This document shows positions 46,282 to 59,650 of a stretch of DNA of 64,000 nt, piece after piece; the stretch's first letter is position 1, and every line of letters begins with the position of its first letter. Below the pieces are notes generated by a model that saw only the letters and a program-made list of their open reading frames with translations, ran no database searches and was not told where the DNA came from. The stretch covers positions 2,604,001 to 2,668,000 of the forward strand of contig JBCAQO010000002.1 in the NCBI GenBank assembly GCA_039111635.1, written 5' to 3'. Both the position numbers and the translations under genes were made by a program. The stretch comes from Heterobasidion occidentale (lineage: Eukaryota; Basidiomycota; Agaricomycetes; Russulales; Bondarzewiaceae).

Positions 46282-49191
46282 CTACATTTTTTTAGTGGTG
46301 CCCCAAGCCTTCCAATCAAATCTTCCCCTTCTCTCAATAAGCGAGTCACCTGTTGAGCCCGCCTTCTGTGATATTGTGGAACCGATAGACTTCGGCATTG
46401 ATTCGAAACTTCGAAGTTCCTTCTCATGTTTTTCTGATACCTTGGATTGCGTGGTTCCTTTGCGCACGGTCAAGCTGGGTTGTTTCCGAAGAGGACGAGA
46501 AGCATGTCTATTTGATGCTCTTAGAGACTTGGCGCCAACCTCACCTACGGGCCGAGAGTGCTGAGAGCCTTTATCGCTATTCTTTGGAGATGGCGGGAGT
46601 AGTGGGACGGGCAGGGTAGATATCGGTTTGAGGGGTTTCAGCTGGTCGGGTGGGGGCAGTTTCAGGATATTCTTAGGAGGAGCTTCATCACCATCTGTAT
46701 GGTCTGAGTTCGAAATACTGGTGGAAGGTTCGTTCCCAGGTCCACCAAATCGCTGCTGCAAAAAGGGATTTTTCGGGCCTGCGAACCTTACTGGTGCTGC
46801 GGGCGAGCGAGTCTTGTCATGAAATCCATCCGCCCGCCAATGTATTGTGTTGATTCGCTTCGCCAGCATGGCATTCACATTTTGGATGTTTCTCTTCGCG
46901 TGTGCGCTCGAGCGGTTAGTTGCCGCAGGTCCATCGGTTGTTCGGGTAACATTGGACACTTGAGGTGGGGGTTCGTGCATGAGGCTCCAAGGCGGAGGAT
47001 CACGAAAGAGCTTGAGAGAGTTCTCAAGAGTTTCATCTCTCGATGCGCGCGCTCGGTCCTGTCGCGGAATATCCCTTGATACAATGCGACGTGAAACACC
47101 ATCAACCTGTCGAACTACAGGAGGGGTGTAAAAAGCTAGCGCAGAACGGTGGGCTAGTATTAAGTTAGACTCTTCGGTGGCCACAGAGTTTACTAGGTCG
47201 TTCATCTGGGCATCCGCGTCGGAAAGGAGTCGAAGTTGAGCACCAACAGGTGCTGCTCGTTGTATGTGGCGCTGGCCTTGTTCCGATGTAGCGTAATCGA
47301 GAGTCCAATGGGGTCGGGATGTAAGAGCAGGCATGGCTGCAGAAGGGGCAGGATTCTTTTCGAGCCCTGCTGGGACATCCGGTAGATGTAGAGACCCGGT
47401 TGTTGCTGCGAACACCTGATCAATTTGTGGCAGCAAATCGAGGGTAGATGCAGCATGGCGTGCCGGCGGTGGAGGTGGAGGTGATGGTCGAGCGTCTAAT
47501 TTGCTGCGTGACAGTGGAGGCTGCACTCGAGAAGTACTTGCAGCATTGTCCAAATGTGAACCCAGACTTGACCGATGGCCTGATGCGGTTTGGGAAGAAA
47601 TTGATGATCTAGCGAGTGAAATTCCTTGCAACTCGTGACGTGAATACACCTGTGAAGTTTGTGTATTCGAGCGACTTGCTGCAGTTGGTAAATGCTGGTT
47701 CACATGGTAGGCCCAAGGATGACTGATTGATTACAAGCTTTGCGAGAGATAAGCTTCAGACGCACCCTCGCAGACAAATGGTTTTGACGATTGTCGCTGA
47801 GCGAAGGATTTCGCATTGGCCTAGCGTTTTCACGGTACCGTTTTGATCGCGCTTCGTACGAGTCCACGTCTATCCCAGATAGATCTGGAGGGTCATCAAT
47901 GTTAGACCAACCCATGCTCTCTTTCTGCTGTCTCTCATGTCGCTCTTTCCACGCAGCAGAATTGAACGCGTGCTGCGTCTCCTTTTCGCGCCGATCAATA
48001 TTGCGAGCTAACGCTTCCGAATTTCCCATAGCGACTCTCGCCCTTTTCCCAGATCTAGATGTTGTTGACCCTTCAGAAGTAGAAAGCACAACATAGGTAT
48101 CCTCTGGCGCAACGGCAGGCCGGGGCCTATTGGACAGTGGGATGGAGTTATGCAGTCGGCGCCCTTGAGGTGAGATACCATAGTCACGGCGGTCGATATG
48201 GAGAACAAACGGATTTGTTGATGAAAATAAGGACGGACATGAAGATAATTCTGAGAGCGAGTCGAGAAGGCTAGCAGGATGAAACAAAGCATTATTTGTG
48301 GCCGGGCGGAACGCACCGAGCGTTTGAAGGACCCTGCACGAGCATCTTGTCCCGCGAAGATCTACACAATGACGACCCTTATGAGTTGAGTGACTAGCCC
48401 TGTTTTCATTGCATTGACTCACCTACGACACTGAGTAAAGGGAATTTGGAGATGCATTTGGAGATTTCATCTTCAATCTGCGTACACTTACGCAGCTGCA
48501 GAATACGAAGTTGCCACGGGCCTCGTCTTTGACCCTGGTCACCTTCTAGAGACCATGACATCGTGCCTGCAAGTCGAGAGATGCCCTGTGCAGTCAGCCT
48601 CGTCTCGCTGGCATCGAACGCACAAAGCCCATTCAGAGCCTTGAGCTGGATTATCGTATCGTCCGTCAGGTGAGTACATCCAGGCAGTTGGAGAGCCGTC
48701 AGGAGGGAGTAGTCGGAAGTCGATGGTATGCGCTGGAGGAGAGGCAGGTGCTTATCGGAGAGCGCAATAGGATAAACGCGCATGACATCGGGCACTTCCG
48801 TGAAGACTTGGAGTATGACAGCCCATAAGCGTGGGTCCACTTCAGACATCCGGATGTCGTCATGTGAAGTCGCATCAGTAGCGGGAAGGTATGAGGGGAT
48901 GAGGGCGCGGAGGATGTCGTACGAAAGAGATAAGGCAGGCCGTTCGTATCGCAAAGACCAGAGGCCGAAGTCACATTGATCGGCATATTCGATCAATTTT
49001 CGGATACAGAAATAAGCCAGAGACGGAACGTATCGCAGATGCGCCGTCGGTTCCAGCGTAGACCTCTCGTAAGGTCCTGGATCATAGAGGGCGGGTGGAG
49101 GGAGCACAACACTGGTTATTATCGTGCCGGCGTCATCTGTAGAGACCTCAGGCCTAGTCTGCCAGAGGATGATGGGTTTATCCATTGGCAA
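46282..49191 (-). CDS. LRR-containing protein of unknown function
   Basis: About 930 residues. Exons: 49191-48423, 48361-47735, 47678-46282; both introns keep frame and the second (56 nt, GTAATC to CTGCAG) joins two long reading frames that would otherwise appear as separate genes. Start MPMDKPIILWQTRPEVS, with a second Met two codons on. The N-terminal ~270 residues contain leucine-rich repeats: LTALQLPGCTHLTDDTIIQL, GLCAFDASETRLTAQGI, LRILQLRKCTQIEDEISK and FPLLSVVDLRGTRC across intron 1. The remainder is polar and probably disordered, with SMGWSNIDDPPDLSGIDV, a proline run (RPSPPPPPPARH) and a basic end RRGRFDWKAWGTTKKM. The LRR type resembles F-box/AMN1-like repeats, but no F-box was recognised. 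Function unknown. It is divergent from Fks1 with a 0.5 kb shared promoter. Confidence 0.75.
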
Positions 49192-49709
49192 AGAAAGGAC
49201 AAGTGAGAAGTCTGAGTGGCGGAACGACTTGTGCGGCTGAACGCGTCGACGCGTCGACGCGCTTCACATAAGCACGTGATTTGCGCCATCGAAACTATTT
49301 TAGACTTGTTTTACCTCTTCAATTGGTCACTGAATATATATTCTTGCTAGTGCGGCAGTGTCGAGTTTATGCGATGTCCCAGCAGAGGTAGTGATGAGAG
49401 GTCAGGCTCAGCATGGAATCATCATGAATTAGACTAAATGCAACGAGATGGAAAATTGTCAGCAGCGGAGTAAGAAGCAGCGGGCGGGCTTATGCTTATG
49501 TACGGCATCGCCTAGCTACGAAGGGAAATACAAGAGTAAATAGCGGCCGGATATCACTCTTCCTCTCACAACGTCTGAGGGTCGCTGGTAACCTCAGCCT
49601 TCCCATTAGATCCTTGCCTCAAGCTCTTGCTTTTCTCCTCGTCGATCGTTCACTCTTTTCAGCTACAGATCAACGTCTACACTGCCTATCTCTAAGACCT
49701 ATACCTCCC
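49192..49709. other. Divergent promoter region of LRR protein and Fks1
   Basis: About 0.52 kb between divergent start codons. It contains overlapping ACGCGT motifs near 49241, a CACGTG-like CACGTGAT at about 49274, and a pyrimidine-rich leader before the Fks1 ATG. Confidence 0.5.
49241..49261. promoter_or_regulatory. Tandem MCB-like (ACGCGT) motifs
   Basis: Two ACGCGT/GCGT repeats joined by CGAC form a 21-bp near-palindrome (ACGCGTCGACGCGTCGACGC plus one base). ACGCGT is the MluI cell-cycle box bound by MBF-type factors in yeasts. Its use here is inference. Confidence 0.45.
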
Positions 49710-52700
49710 ATGGCTGCTCGTCCAGGTTACGATCAGCCAGACCCTAGAAATCCTTTCGCCAATCCATCCCAACAGTATTCCCGTCCTGGGGGCGACTATG
49801 ATGCCGAATCCGACGCAAGTGATCACTACGGCGCTCGCACCGACAGCACTGCCCACCTTGCTGGTAGTGAGCAGTACTACGACCAGCCAGGCCAGTTTGA
49901 TCCGTACGGTATGTCAGCCATTGCATGCGTTACTTCAGCCCCCATCTCGGTTTCTCTTCTTTTCTGGGTTCCACACATGACCCAGACAACATGCCCATGT
50001 CGTTGTCACTATGGACCTGTGGAGGCCTTGAGTGACGACGTGTTTCAATAACCATCACTGCCGTTCCGGTCATTTGTGTTCCCCCTCTTGGTCCACATAC
50101 TCATCCTTCATTCTCTCGTCACGTAGGCCGTCGTGGTGAAACAGAATCAGACGGTGGTCACAGCCGCAGTTACGCCCCATCTATCGACTCACGCATGAGC
50201 GGGATGCCCCAACCTGGGCCTGCAGGCTCATCCGACCCTTATCCTGCTTGGTCTGCAGAGAAACAGATACCAATCTCCTATGAGGAAATTGAGGACATTT
50301 TCCTCGATCTTACACAGAAGTTCGGTTTCCAGAGGGACTCTATGCGAAACCAGGTACGCCTTCTGTGTTGCGAGAAGTTATGAGCAGCTGTAGTTAACTC
50401 CGGGTTTCGTCAGTTTGACTTCCTGATGCACTTGCTCGACTCCCGCGCGTCGCGAATGTCTCCAAATCAAGCGCTTCTCACCCTGCATGCTGACTACATT
50501 GGGGGCCAGCATGCCAATTACCGCAAGTGGTATTTCGCCGCTCAGCTCAATCTCGACGATGCCGTCGGCCAGTCACAAAACCCTGGCCTGCAACGCCTGA
50601 AGAGTGTCAGGGGGACCACGGCGAAGTCACCCGGCGCCAAGTCTCTTGACACTGCTTTGAACCGTTGGCGCAATGCCATGAACAACATGAGCCAGTACGA
50701 CCGCCTCCGGCAGCTTGCACTCTATTTGCTGTGCTGGGGAGAGGCCGGCAATGTTCGTCTCACGCCGGAGTGCCTATGCTTCATCTTCAAATGCGCCGAC
50801 GATTATTATAGGAGTCCCGAGTGTCAAAACCGGGTTGACCCAGTACCGGAAGGTGTCTATCTTGAGACGATCATCAAGCCTTTGTATCGCTTCATGCGTG
50901 ATCAAGGGTATGAGTCTGTGGATGGAAAGTATGTGAGGAGGGAACGGGACCATCATCAGATCATCGGGTATGACGATATTAACCAGTTGTTCTGGTACCC
51001 CGAGGGCCTTGCGAGGATCGTTCTCACCGATAAGGTGCGCCATAGTGGTTGTATCTTGAATGCACATGGACATCCTCATTGACTATTTGCGCCTAGTCTC
51101 GTCTGGTTGACGTACCTCCAGCCCAACGGTTCATGAAATTCAGTCGTATCGACTGGAACCGTGTCTTCTTCAAGACCTACTTCGAGAAGCGCTCATCTGC
51201 GCATCTCTTGGTCAACTTCAACCGGATCTGGATCTTGCACATTGCTGTCTACTGGTTTTACACTGCCTTCAACTCCCCAAAGGTTTACGCGCCCCGTAAT
51301 AAGCAGTTTCCATCGGCGCCTATGACGTGGTCAGCGACTGCTCTTGGGGAGCTGTTTCGACCAGTATCATGCTTCTCGCAACGATCGCGGAGTTTCTCTA
51401 TATCCCTACGACGTGGAATAATGCCTCTCACCTAACGACTCGTTTCATATTCCTCCTAATAATTCTCGCAATCACGGCTGGCCCGACAGTGTACATTGCG
51501 AAAGTGGACGGTGTGGATACGAATTCACAGATTCCCCTCATTATCGGCATCGTCCAGTTCTTCATTTCCGTCGTCGTGACCTTGGTCTTCGGTCTTCTAC
51601 CATCGGGACGTATGTTCGGTGATCGTGTCGCTGGCAAATCAAGGAAGTACATGGCTTCGCAGACCTTCACAGCGTCCTATCCCGATCTTCCTCGCTCTGC
51701 TCGTGCAGCGTCCATCATACTTTGGCTCCTCGTCTTTGGTTGCAAGTTCGCGGAATCGTATTTTTTCTTAACTTCGTCATTCAGTAGCCCCATCGCTGTC
51801 ATGGCTCGTACCAAGGTTCAGAACTGCAATGACAAGTTACTCGGCTCTGCCCTGTGCACCAATCAAGTCCCATTCACGCTCGCCATCATGTATGTCATGG
51901 ACTTGGTGCTCTTCTTTTTGGACACGTACTTGTGGTATCATCTGGGTTGTCGTCTTTTCTATCGGACGCTCTTTCGCACTTGGCCTGTCCATCTGGACAC
52001 CTTGGAAGGATGTGTATACCCGCTTGCCCAAGCGCATCTACGCCAAGCTTCTGGCCACCGGCGACATGGAGGTTAAGTACAAGCCCAAAGTCCTCGTCTC
52101 TCAGATCTGGAATGCCATCATCATCTCCATGTATCGCGAACATCTCCTTTCCATTGACAACGTACAGCGCCTTCTTTACCACCAGACCGATGGCCCTGAT
52201 GGACGTCGTACCCTCCGGGCCCCACCCTTTTTCACGAACAATGAAGGGAATGGTTTCAAGGGTAATTTCTTCCCAGCTGGTGGCGAAGCGGAGCGGCGTA
52301 TCTCTTTCTTCGCATCCTCCCTTACGACTGCCCTCCCAGAGCCTCTCCCCGTCGACGCTATGCCTACGTACACCGTGCTCGTCCCTCATTATTCGGAGAA
52401 GATCTTGTTGAGCTTGCGCGAGATCATCAGAGAGGAGGACCATAACACTCGTGTCACACAGCTGGAGTACTTGAAGCAGTTGCACCCCGTCGAATGGGAT
52501 AACTTTGTCAAGGACACAAAAATTCTGGCTGAGGAGTCGCCCGACGATGATGAGAAGTCACAGAGCAAGACTGATGATCTTCCTTTCTACTGCATCGGCT
52601 TCAAGACGGCGTCTCCCGAATACACCCTTCGTACCCGTATCTGGGCTTCGCTCCGGGCACAGACGCTGTATCGTACAGTCTCCGGGATGATGAATTACTC

Positions 52701-55629
52701 CAAGGCTATCAAATTACTCTACCGAGTCGAGAACCCTGATGTTGTTCAGATGTTTGGTGGCAACACTGACCGGTTGGAACGCGAGCTCGAGCGCATGGCT
52801 AGACGCAAGTTCAAGTTTGTCATCTCTATGCAGCGCTACGCCAAGTTCAATAAGGAAGAACGCGAGAATGCTGAGTTCCTGCTCCGTGCGTATCCTGACC
52901 TCCAAATTGCGTATCTCGATGAGGAGCCCGGTCCCAAGGGCGGTGACCCTCGTATGTTCTCTGTGCTCATCGACGGCCATTCCGAACTGGACGAGGAGAC
53001 TGGCAAGAGAAGACCCAAGTTCCGTATCGAGCTTGCTGGTAACCCCATTCTCGGAGACGGCAAATCTGACAACCAGAATCACGCGATCATCTTTTACCGC
53101 GGCGAATACTTACAGGTTATCGATGCCAATCAAGACAATTACCTGGAAGAGTGCATCAAAATTCGAAATATCCTTGGCGAATTCGAGGAGTACTCGATAT
53201 CCAGTCAAAGCCCTTACGCTCAATGGGGTCACAAGGAATTCAAGAAGTCCCCGGTCGCTATTATCGGTACTCGCGAGTACATCTTCTCGGAGAACATCGG
53301 CATCTTGGGTGACATCGCCGCCGGAAAGGAACAGACGTTTGGTACCATGACAGCTCGTGCTCTGGCATGGATCGGTGGAAAGTTGCACTATGGTCACCCT
53401 GATTTCTTGCATGCGACGTTCATGACTACTCGTGGTGGTATATCCAAGGCTCAGAAAGGTCTCCACCTGAACGAGGATATCTTCGCTGGTATGAATGCCT
53501 TCGGTCGCGGTGGACGCATCAAGCATTCAGAGTACTACCAATGCGGAAAAGGTCGAGATCTCGGTTTCGGTACTATCCTCAACTTCCAGACGAAGATTGG
53601 TACCGGTATGGGTGAGCAGATGCTCAGTAGAGAATACTATTACCTTGGCACACAACTTCCGATCGATCGGTTCCTCACGTTCTACTACGCTCATCCCGGT
53701 TTCCACATCAACAATATCCTTGTCATCTACTCTATCCAGGTATTCATGGTGACTAGTAAGTTGTGATTCGCGCTTGCGGTGGCCTCTTCTAATAGCGCCC
53801 TCTAGTGCTTTACATCGGTACATTGAACAAGCAGCTCTCCATATGCAGAGTTGATTCACAGGGCAATGTGATAAGTGGACAACCCGGATGCTACAACCTG
53901 CTTCCTGTATTTGAGTGGGTGAAGCGTTGCATCGTGTCCATCTTCTTGGTCTTCTTCATTGCCTTTTTACCATTGTTTTTGCAAGGTATAGCTGTATCCT
54001 TTTTATGTTTGAATCGTTTTATTGATCGCTTTACCCTTAGAATTGGTTGAGCGAGGAACAGGCAAGGCCCTTATTCGTCTTGCGAAACACTTCCTGTCAC
54101 TATCACCCATCTTTGAAGTGTTTTCCACCCAGATTTACTCGCAGGCTATCTTGAGCAACTTGACATTCGGTGGCGCGCGCTACATCGCAACGGGACGCGG
54201 TTTTGCAACAACCCGAATCTCTTTCACCATCCTCTACTCCCGATTCGCTGGCCCGAGTATCTACATGGGTATGCGCAATCTCTTGCTCCTACTCTACACT
54301 ACAATGGCCCTCTGGATTCCTCACCTGATCTACTTCTGGGCCTCTGTGCTATCACTTTGCATTGCTCCTTTCGTCTTCAACCCTCATCAGTTCTCTTTCG
54401 CCGACTTCATCATCGATTACCGAGAATTCTTGCGCTGGATGTCACGCGGTAATTCAAGGACGAAGGCTAGCAGCTGGTATGGATATTGTCGTCTGTCCCG
54501 AACTATGATCACTGGGTACAAGAAGAAGAAGCTCGGTCACCCGTCCGAAAAGCTGTCGGGAGACGTTCCTCGTGCCGGTTGGAGAACAGTTATCTTCTCT
54601 GAGATTATCTGGCCAATCTGCGTCGCCACCATATTCGTTGTTGCCTACATGTTCGTCAAATCCTTCCCCGATAGGAATGGTAATCAGCCTCCCAGTCCTT
54701 TGATTCGCATTGCCATCATCGCTGTCGGCCCTGTAGTGTGGAATGCAGCGATCCTGTTGACCTTATTCTTCATCTCGCTGTTCCTTGGGCCCATGCTCAG
54801 TTCGTGGGCGAAGTTTGGCTCTGTCGTCGCGTCCATTGCCCATTTTGGTGGTTTACTTGGCATGATTGCATTCTTCGAATTTTTCGTATGTCTTTCCTCT
54901 CCCTTTCATCTCATCAGGTATTGACATCCCTGTTCAGTGGTTCCTTGAACTTTGGGATGCTTCCCATGCAGTTCTGGGAGTCATCAGTATAGTCGCAATT
55001 CAGCGTGCTATCCAGAAAATTCTGATTGCCGTCTTCCTCTCCCGTGAGTTCAAGCACGACGAGACGAATCGGGCATGGTGGACAGGTAAGTGGTACGGGC
55101 GCGGCCTTGGCACCTCCGCTATGTCGCAGCCCGCTCGCGAGTTCATCGTCAAGGTCGTGGAGATGTCACTGTGGACATCTGATTTCCTCTTGGCGCACAT
55201 TCTGTTGATCATCATGACCCCGCCCCTTCTGATCCCATACTTCGATCGGATACACTCCACAATGTTGTGTAGGTCTTGTTAACTTAATCAGTGTTTTTTC
55301 ATCCTCTGACTCCCTGGCTCCCTGGTAGTCTGGCTGCGGCCGTCCAAGCAGATCCGCCCTCCGCTGTTCTCTACGAAGCAAAAGCGGCAACGTCGCTGGA
55401 TTGTATGTTCATGTTGAGTGTATCGAGTATCACTTTGGCTCATGTCTCTCTCCAGGTTTTCAAGTATACCATCCTTTATGTCATCGTCGTGGCTTTCCTA
55501 GCTGCGTTGCTTGTTCTCCGTACGTGACACTTCTCATTTCCCATCAGTACATTGACTAACACCAATCTTCTAGCTGCGCTCTTCCGGAACGAGATCACGT
55601 TCAACTGCACTATTTGTCAAAATATCTAA
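49710..55629 (+). CDS. FKS1: 1,3-beta-glucan synthase catalytic subunit (GT48)
   Basis: Plasma-membrane enzyme making cell-wall 1,3-beta-glucan from UDP-glucose; target of echinocandins. Exons: 49710-49908, 50127-50353, 50414-51034, 51097-53755, 53806-53985, 54041-54885, 54938-55268, 55329-55402, 55456-55519, 55574-55629. The cytosolic N terminus has [39 protein letters not shown] and [12 protein letters not shown]; then a first membrane cluster; the catalytic domain has [76 protein letters not shown] and [20 protein letters not shown]; the second membrane cluster includes [20 protein letters not shown] and ends FNCTICQNI. Two frame breaks interrupt exon 4: one base missing in the G run 51346-51349 (WSATALG to GAVSTSIM) and a +1/-2 change at 51936-51942 (DTYLWY to IIWVVVF). 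An extra small exon inside the first intron is possible (acceptor at 49984). Confidence 0.95.
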
Positions 55630-55984
55630 TCAATACAATCTTTATGATTGCCAGATGCGACTTGGACACTTTGGTATCGTTCTGCATTCGAAGACGTATT
55701 GATATCCAGGTTTCGCATTGGCACAGGAAGATAGATCTTCACTTGTATATCATGGACAACATACCTATGACGTGTCTTTGGTTCATGTGATGACCCATAC
55801 AGTACTATACTAGACTGCATTCTCATCGTTATTCGTTGAACATGGTTTTTTTTTCAATCCATCTTAAATGAGAGACGTTGCAAACATCTATGGAAGCGCA
55901 CGTGAGCGTGATCTGAATTCTTGAAGTGAGGGCAATTCGTTGCAGCTGCCATAGTCTGGCTGTTGCCAGTCGATAGCTGCCGCT
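55630..55984. other. Intergenic spacer between Fks1 and FHIP-like genes
   Basis: About 0.36 kb, AT-richer, holding the Fks1 3' end and the promoter of the next gene in the same orientation. No gene seen. Confidence 0.5.
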
Positions 55985-58900
55985 ATGGACTACTTTTCAA
56001 AGTTCTTGCGTTCCGGTAGTCAACCTTCTCCTAAGCCTTCTCATGATTATGCCCTAGAGTTCCATCAATCATGGCTCCTTGTCAAGGTGCACTATCGTTC
56101 ACGCTACTCCATGATAGCCTCTTATTCTCGATTCCTCATCATTGTGCCTTGTCTCTAGAACACACTGCTGCACCCGGATGAACGACAACTGACTAGGGGA
56201 TTAAGTCTACAGATGTCCCTGTTCACCTCAAATCTATGGTGGATTTGTTGGTTTTAGAGTCGACTAGGACTGAGGAAGGGTTGGTATGCTGTCGTGAAGT
56301 GCATCTGTTCATGCTCACTTAAGGCCATCTCAACAGGGCAACTGGTGTTTGCTTAGAATATCTTTTGAAGAACGGTGGGCTCCCTGCACTTTCCTCTACT
56401 CACACGACGACTCTTACTGTGCGTGGAAGATGTGCTTGGTACCCTTGTCCGACTGAGCGAGGCAGATCGTCCGTCAGGCATTCAAGCTGAAGTCCTTCGC
56501 GCCGTTCAGAACATGGTCGTTTTACTGGACGAGCAGTTCCTTGTTCACTCTGCTGTGCATAAAGCAGTTCTTCGTCTGTTGAGAAACTGTGTTGGTGACG
56601 ATCTTCAGGAACAGATGGACAATCGAACTCGAAAGGTCATGGTGCTGCTGGAATGCGGTTCGTAGTTTGCCATCTGAGTACGAGGAAGACTGTGAGCACA
56701 ATACCTTTTCTCGCTTTCATCATACTGATGAGTCGCACAGTGGTAAATCTCTTGTGCATCCTTTGCAGCCGCATCCGAACATACAGAGAATTGCTCATGA
56801 TATTCTTCCACGACAAGCATTGGTATCACTCCGAACCACTATTTTCGGTAGACGAGGAGGAGGATGAAGAAGAAGAGGAGGACGAAGACGTCAAAGAGGA
56901 GGCAGGGAATAGCCAACCTGCTACGTCTGAGACTTCAAATAACGATCGTCCTCCCTCCCTTTCACCATCTCAGGAGCCTGCGCATGGGTCGTCCCACACA
57001 AGGAAAACCGAATACGAATTTCTCCTCTTCAATTATCTCCTTCGCTTTGTTCATCGTGAGGGGCAGATTGGCGACTTTGCGCGAGCTGGGCTCCTTTTCC
57101 TGATGGACGTTGCCATGTCTCCTGGCGAACAAATTCACAAATTAGCCGGGGAGGATCCCTCGTCTCCTTCACTCTCACTCAACACGCCTGCTTCAGATCC
57201 GATCACTGATGCTGCTCTCTCGCTTGCTGAGTATATTCTGGATGGCGATTTTTCCGAAGTTCTTGGAGCAGGTGTTGGTGCCGTCTACTCCCTCCTTCCA
57301 TCAAAACTAGAGATCCGACCTCCCGTCCCGGCGGATGGCGCTCAAGGGAATAGCATGGTTCTCGGGAATAACCCAATCGAGGCGGAAGAGGCTGCAGCTC
57401 TTGAAGCGACCCGAGAGAAGCTTCCAGGTATGGGTGTAGAGATATCTACGAACCCTGATTTCAGATCTCGACTGGACCACTTCTTGAAGCTCCTTGAGTT
57501 CCTGGAAGACGTGTTTCGACGGAATGTGGTTCACGAAGATGCTGAATCTAGTCTCGATGCATCGACCCTTGTCGGCAGCGCGATCGTTCAATCCATCCTA
57601 GATGCTTTTCGACGAATTTTCCTCGAAAACGTCCTCTACCCTTCCATCCTCGAATGTTCGGACGCAGATGGGAGCGCTGTGGCGGTGATGTCCTATATCG
57701 AGATTATGATTCGAACTCTCCACGATGGCCAACTTGCCAATCTCCTCGTCGATTTCCTCATGAGCGAAGATAATGACGAAGTTACGCGTACTCGCCAACG
57801 GCCTCATAGCATGCTCACCCTTGGCCAGAATGCACCACCCCAGACCAAAAGAGCCGACAAGCAAATGAAGAAGATTCGACGAAAGAGTAGCGCCATGGTC
57901 CTGCTGGAAATGGAGGCGCCAGACTCTAGACGGCAATCGGAGTACTTCACATCCATGGGTCGGTTCACTCTCAAGGATCTGCTACTTTCCAATCTTCGTT
58001 CCAGTAATCAGCCTACTGCAGCTGCTGCTTTGCAGTTGCTTCAGTCACTGCTGTACGAACACAATCAGCTCTGTGCAGAACAGCTGCTTAGAGTCATATA
58101 TGATCCCAGGGCCACGAGCTTCCCAATACCTGCTATAATCAATCCCCTCCCCCAGGCAAGGAAGGCTACAACGCCCGTGGATGACAACGGCGACAGCGAC
58201 GAGGAGGAAGAGATGTTCGTCTACCCGGTGCAGATGACCTTCTTTCACCAATATTGAATGGCCCTATTTATTCTCAACCAAATACCACATACTCAACTCA
58301 CGAGCGTGAAATGGGTTTATACCTGAATCTAATCTCGCGATTTGATCCACTACATGTCGGCGATACATTCAGCACGGGGTACGACAAGTACCTCGCAGAT
58401 GCCCTCATTGCCATTCAAGAGTATAGCTCGTTCTGGATGGATCATGATGGCGAATCGCGAGAGAAACTGAAACACCGACTTAACCCCAACGACCCCATCT
58501 TATCATTGGTTCTGGAGTCACTGCGCAGGTTCTTATCGAATACCCCGGAGTTCAATATCGCACTGACCGGGTGCTGGCTACGCTGGCGTTCGATGCCAAT
58601 CGCTCCCTGGCGGGGTGGTTGACTTTTGGTTACAAGGAGGAGCAAATGGTTCTTGGACACAGGGATAGTGGTGTATCAGATCCAGAAGACGGCGACGATC
58701 GCTCTATTGACTATCAAATCGAAGAGAGGTTGGGATCCGAATCATGGACCCTCCCCGCATCGAGCTTGGATGACTCCTTGAGGCCAGTCGTGCACACCAT
58801 CTTCCAGGGATTGGTCGGTCAACTGGAACGATATCGCCAGCTTATCGATAACTTTGACAAGTACCTCCTTGAACGTCGACAGGGTCTTCTGTTTTCGGAG

Positions 58901-59567
58901 AACTTGACAGACGCATTGACCCTTGCCTTGGATTTAGATGAAGCCGGTGCTACTATCCAACTTCGTCCGACTACTCCCGCTGCGCTCCCTGAGACACCAC
59001 AAAAACCGAAACCCACTCCAAAGAAGGCAAACTCGTTTGTGTCGTTCCTGACGCCAAGAAAGTTGAAACCTACTCCTTCAAAACAAACATCTTCTCTGGC
59101 GGATGCAAATACGCCTTCCAAGAATGTGGCTGCGAGTCCTTTTGGACCGCATTACCAACAGACGGGATCCATCGTTGTCGAGCCATTCGAGGCGCCCTTA
59201 CCATCGGCTGGCCCGTGGACACCTGCGAAGCCACGTAAGTTCAATGCAGAAGAAGAGGACGTGTTTATGTCAGGGTGGGGTGAGGGGAAGAAGGTGGAAG
59301 AATCGGAAGAACAGACTCAGTCGGAAAAGACCAGGACAGTGACTTTATCACAGCTGTTGGATAACGTGGTCATCTTGGAAGAGTCCATCAAGGAGCTGGT
59401 TGCTATCATCCATGCGCGACGGAGTCTTGGATTGATTCTGTACGATACGTGTAAGTTCCACAAGGCGGTAGGAGAAAGAGCTCGTATACCCATGTCTGCA
59501 TCTACTGCTTTGCTTGCTTTCATGTTCGGACGTCCATCATTACTATTATATAGTGCAATTTAGATGA
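55985..59567 (+). CDS. FHIP/FAM160-like dynein-cargo adaptor (frame breaks in sequence)
   Basis: Member of the RAI16/FAM160 (FHIP) family, helical proteins of the FTS-Hook-FHIP complex that link early endosomes to dynein. Exons: 55985-56086, 56159-56283, about 56324-56374, 56430-56691, 56741-59450, 59554-59567. Start MDYFSKFLRSGSQPSPKPS. Family blocks: DVPVHLKSMVDLLVLES, VLGTLVRLSEADRPSGIQAE, QNMVVLLDEQFLVHSAVHKA, SLPSEYEED then LVNLLCILCSRIRTYRELLM, FFHDKHWYHSEPLF, FNYLLRFVHREGQIGDFARA, STHEREMGLYLNLISRFDPL, and TLAFDANRSLAGWL; an acidic stretch and a Lys/Pro/Ser linker with repeated TPKK/TPRK motifs precede the end. Continuity requires small insertions at the G run 56196-56199, the second exon junction, 56638-56653 (two bases), the C run 58224-58226 and the G run 58569-58571. 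The product is otherwise collinear with the family, so the gene is probably intact in the organism. Confidence 0.85.
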
Positions 59568-59650
59568 AAACTCGCAAGCATAATCAAAACTCAAAGTACA
59601 AGGTGAGAAAACAGAATACAGCGGAGGGAGTCAAACAGGTAATTACGGCC

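Noticed and set aside
46282..49191. Three separate genes (frames 46282-47703, 47700-48422, 48406-49191)
   Set aside because: Good introns at 48422-48362 and 47734-47679 join them in phase and keep the LRR block continuous, so one gene is more likely.
49909..50126. Extra Fks1 exon starting at 49985 (acceptor TGACCCAG)
   Set aside because: A short exon reading DNMPMS is possible but its donor could not be fixed; a single intron keeps frame and was preferred.
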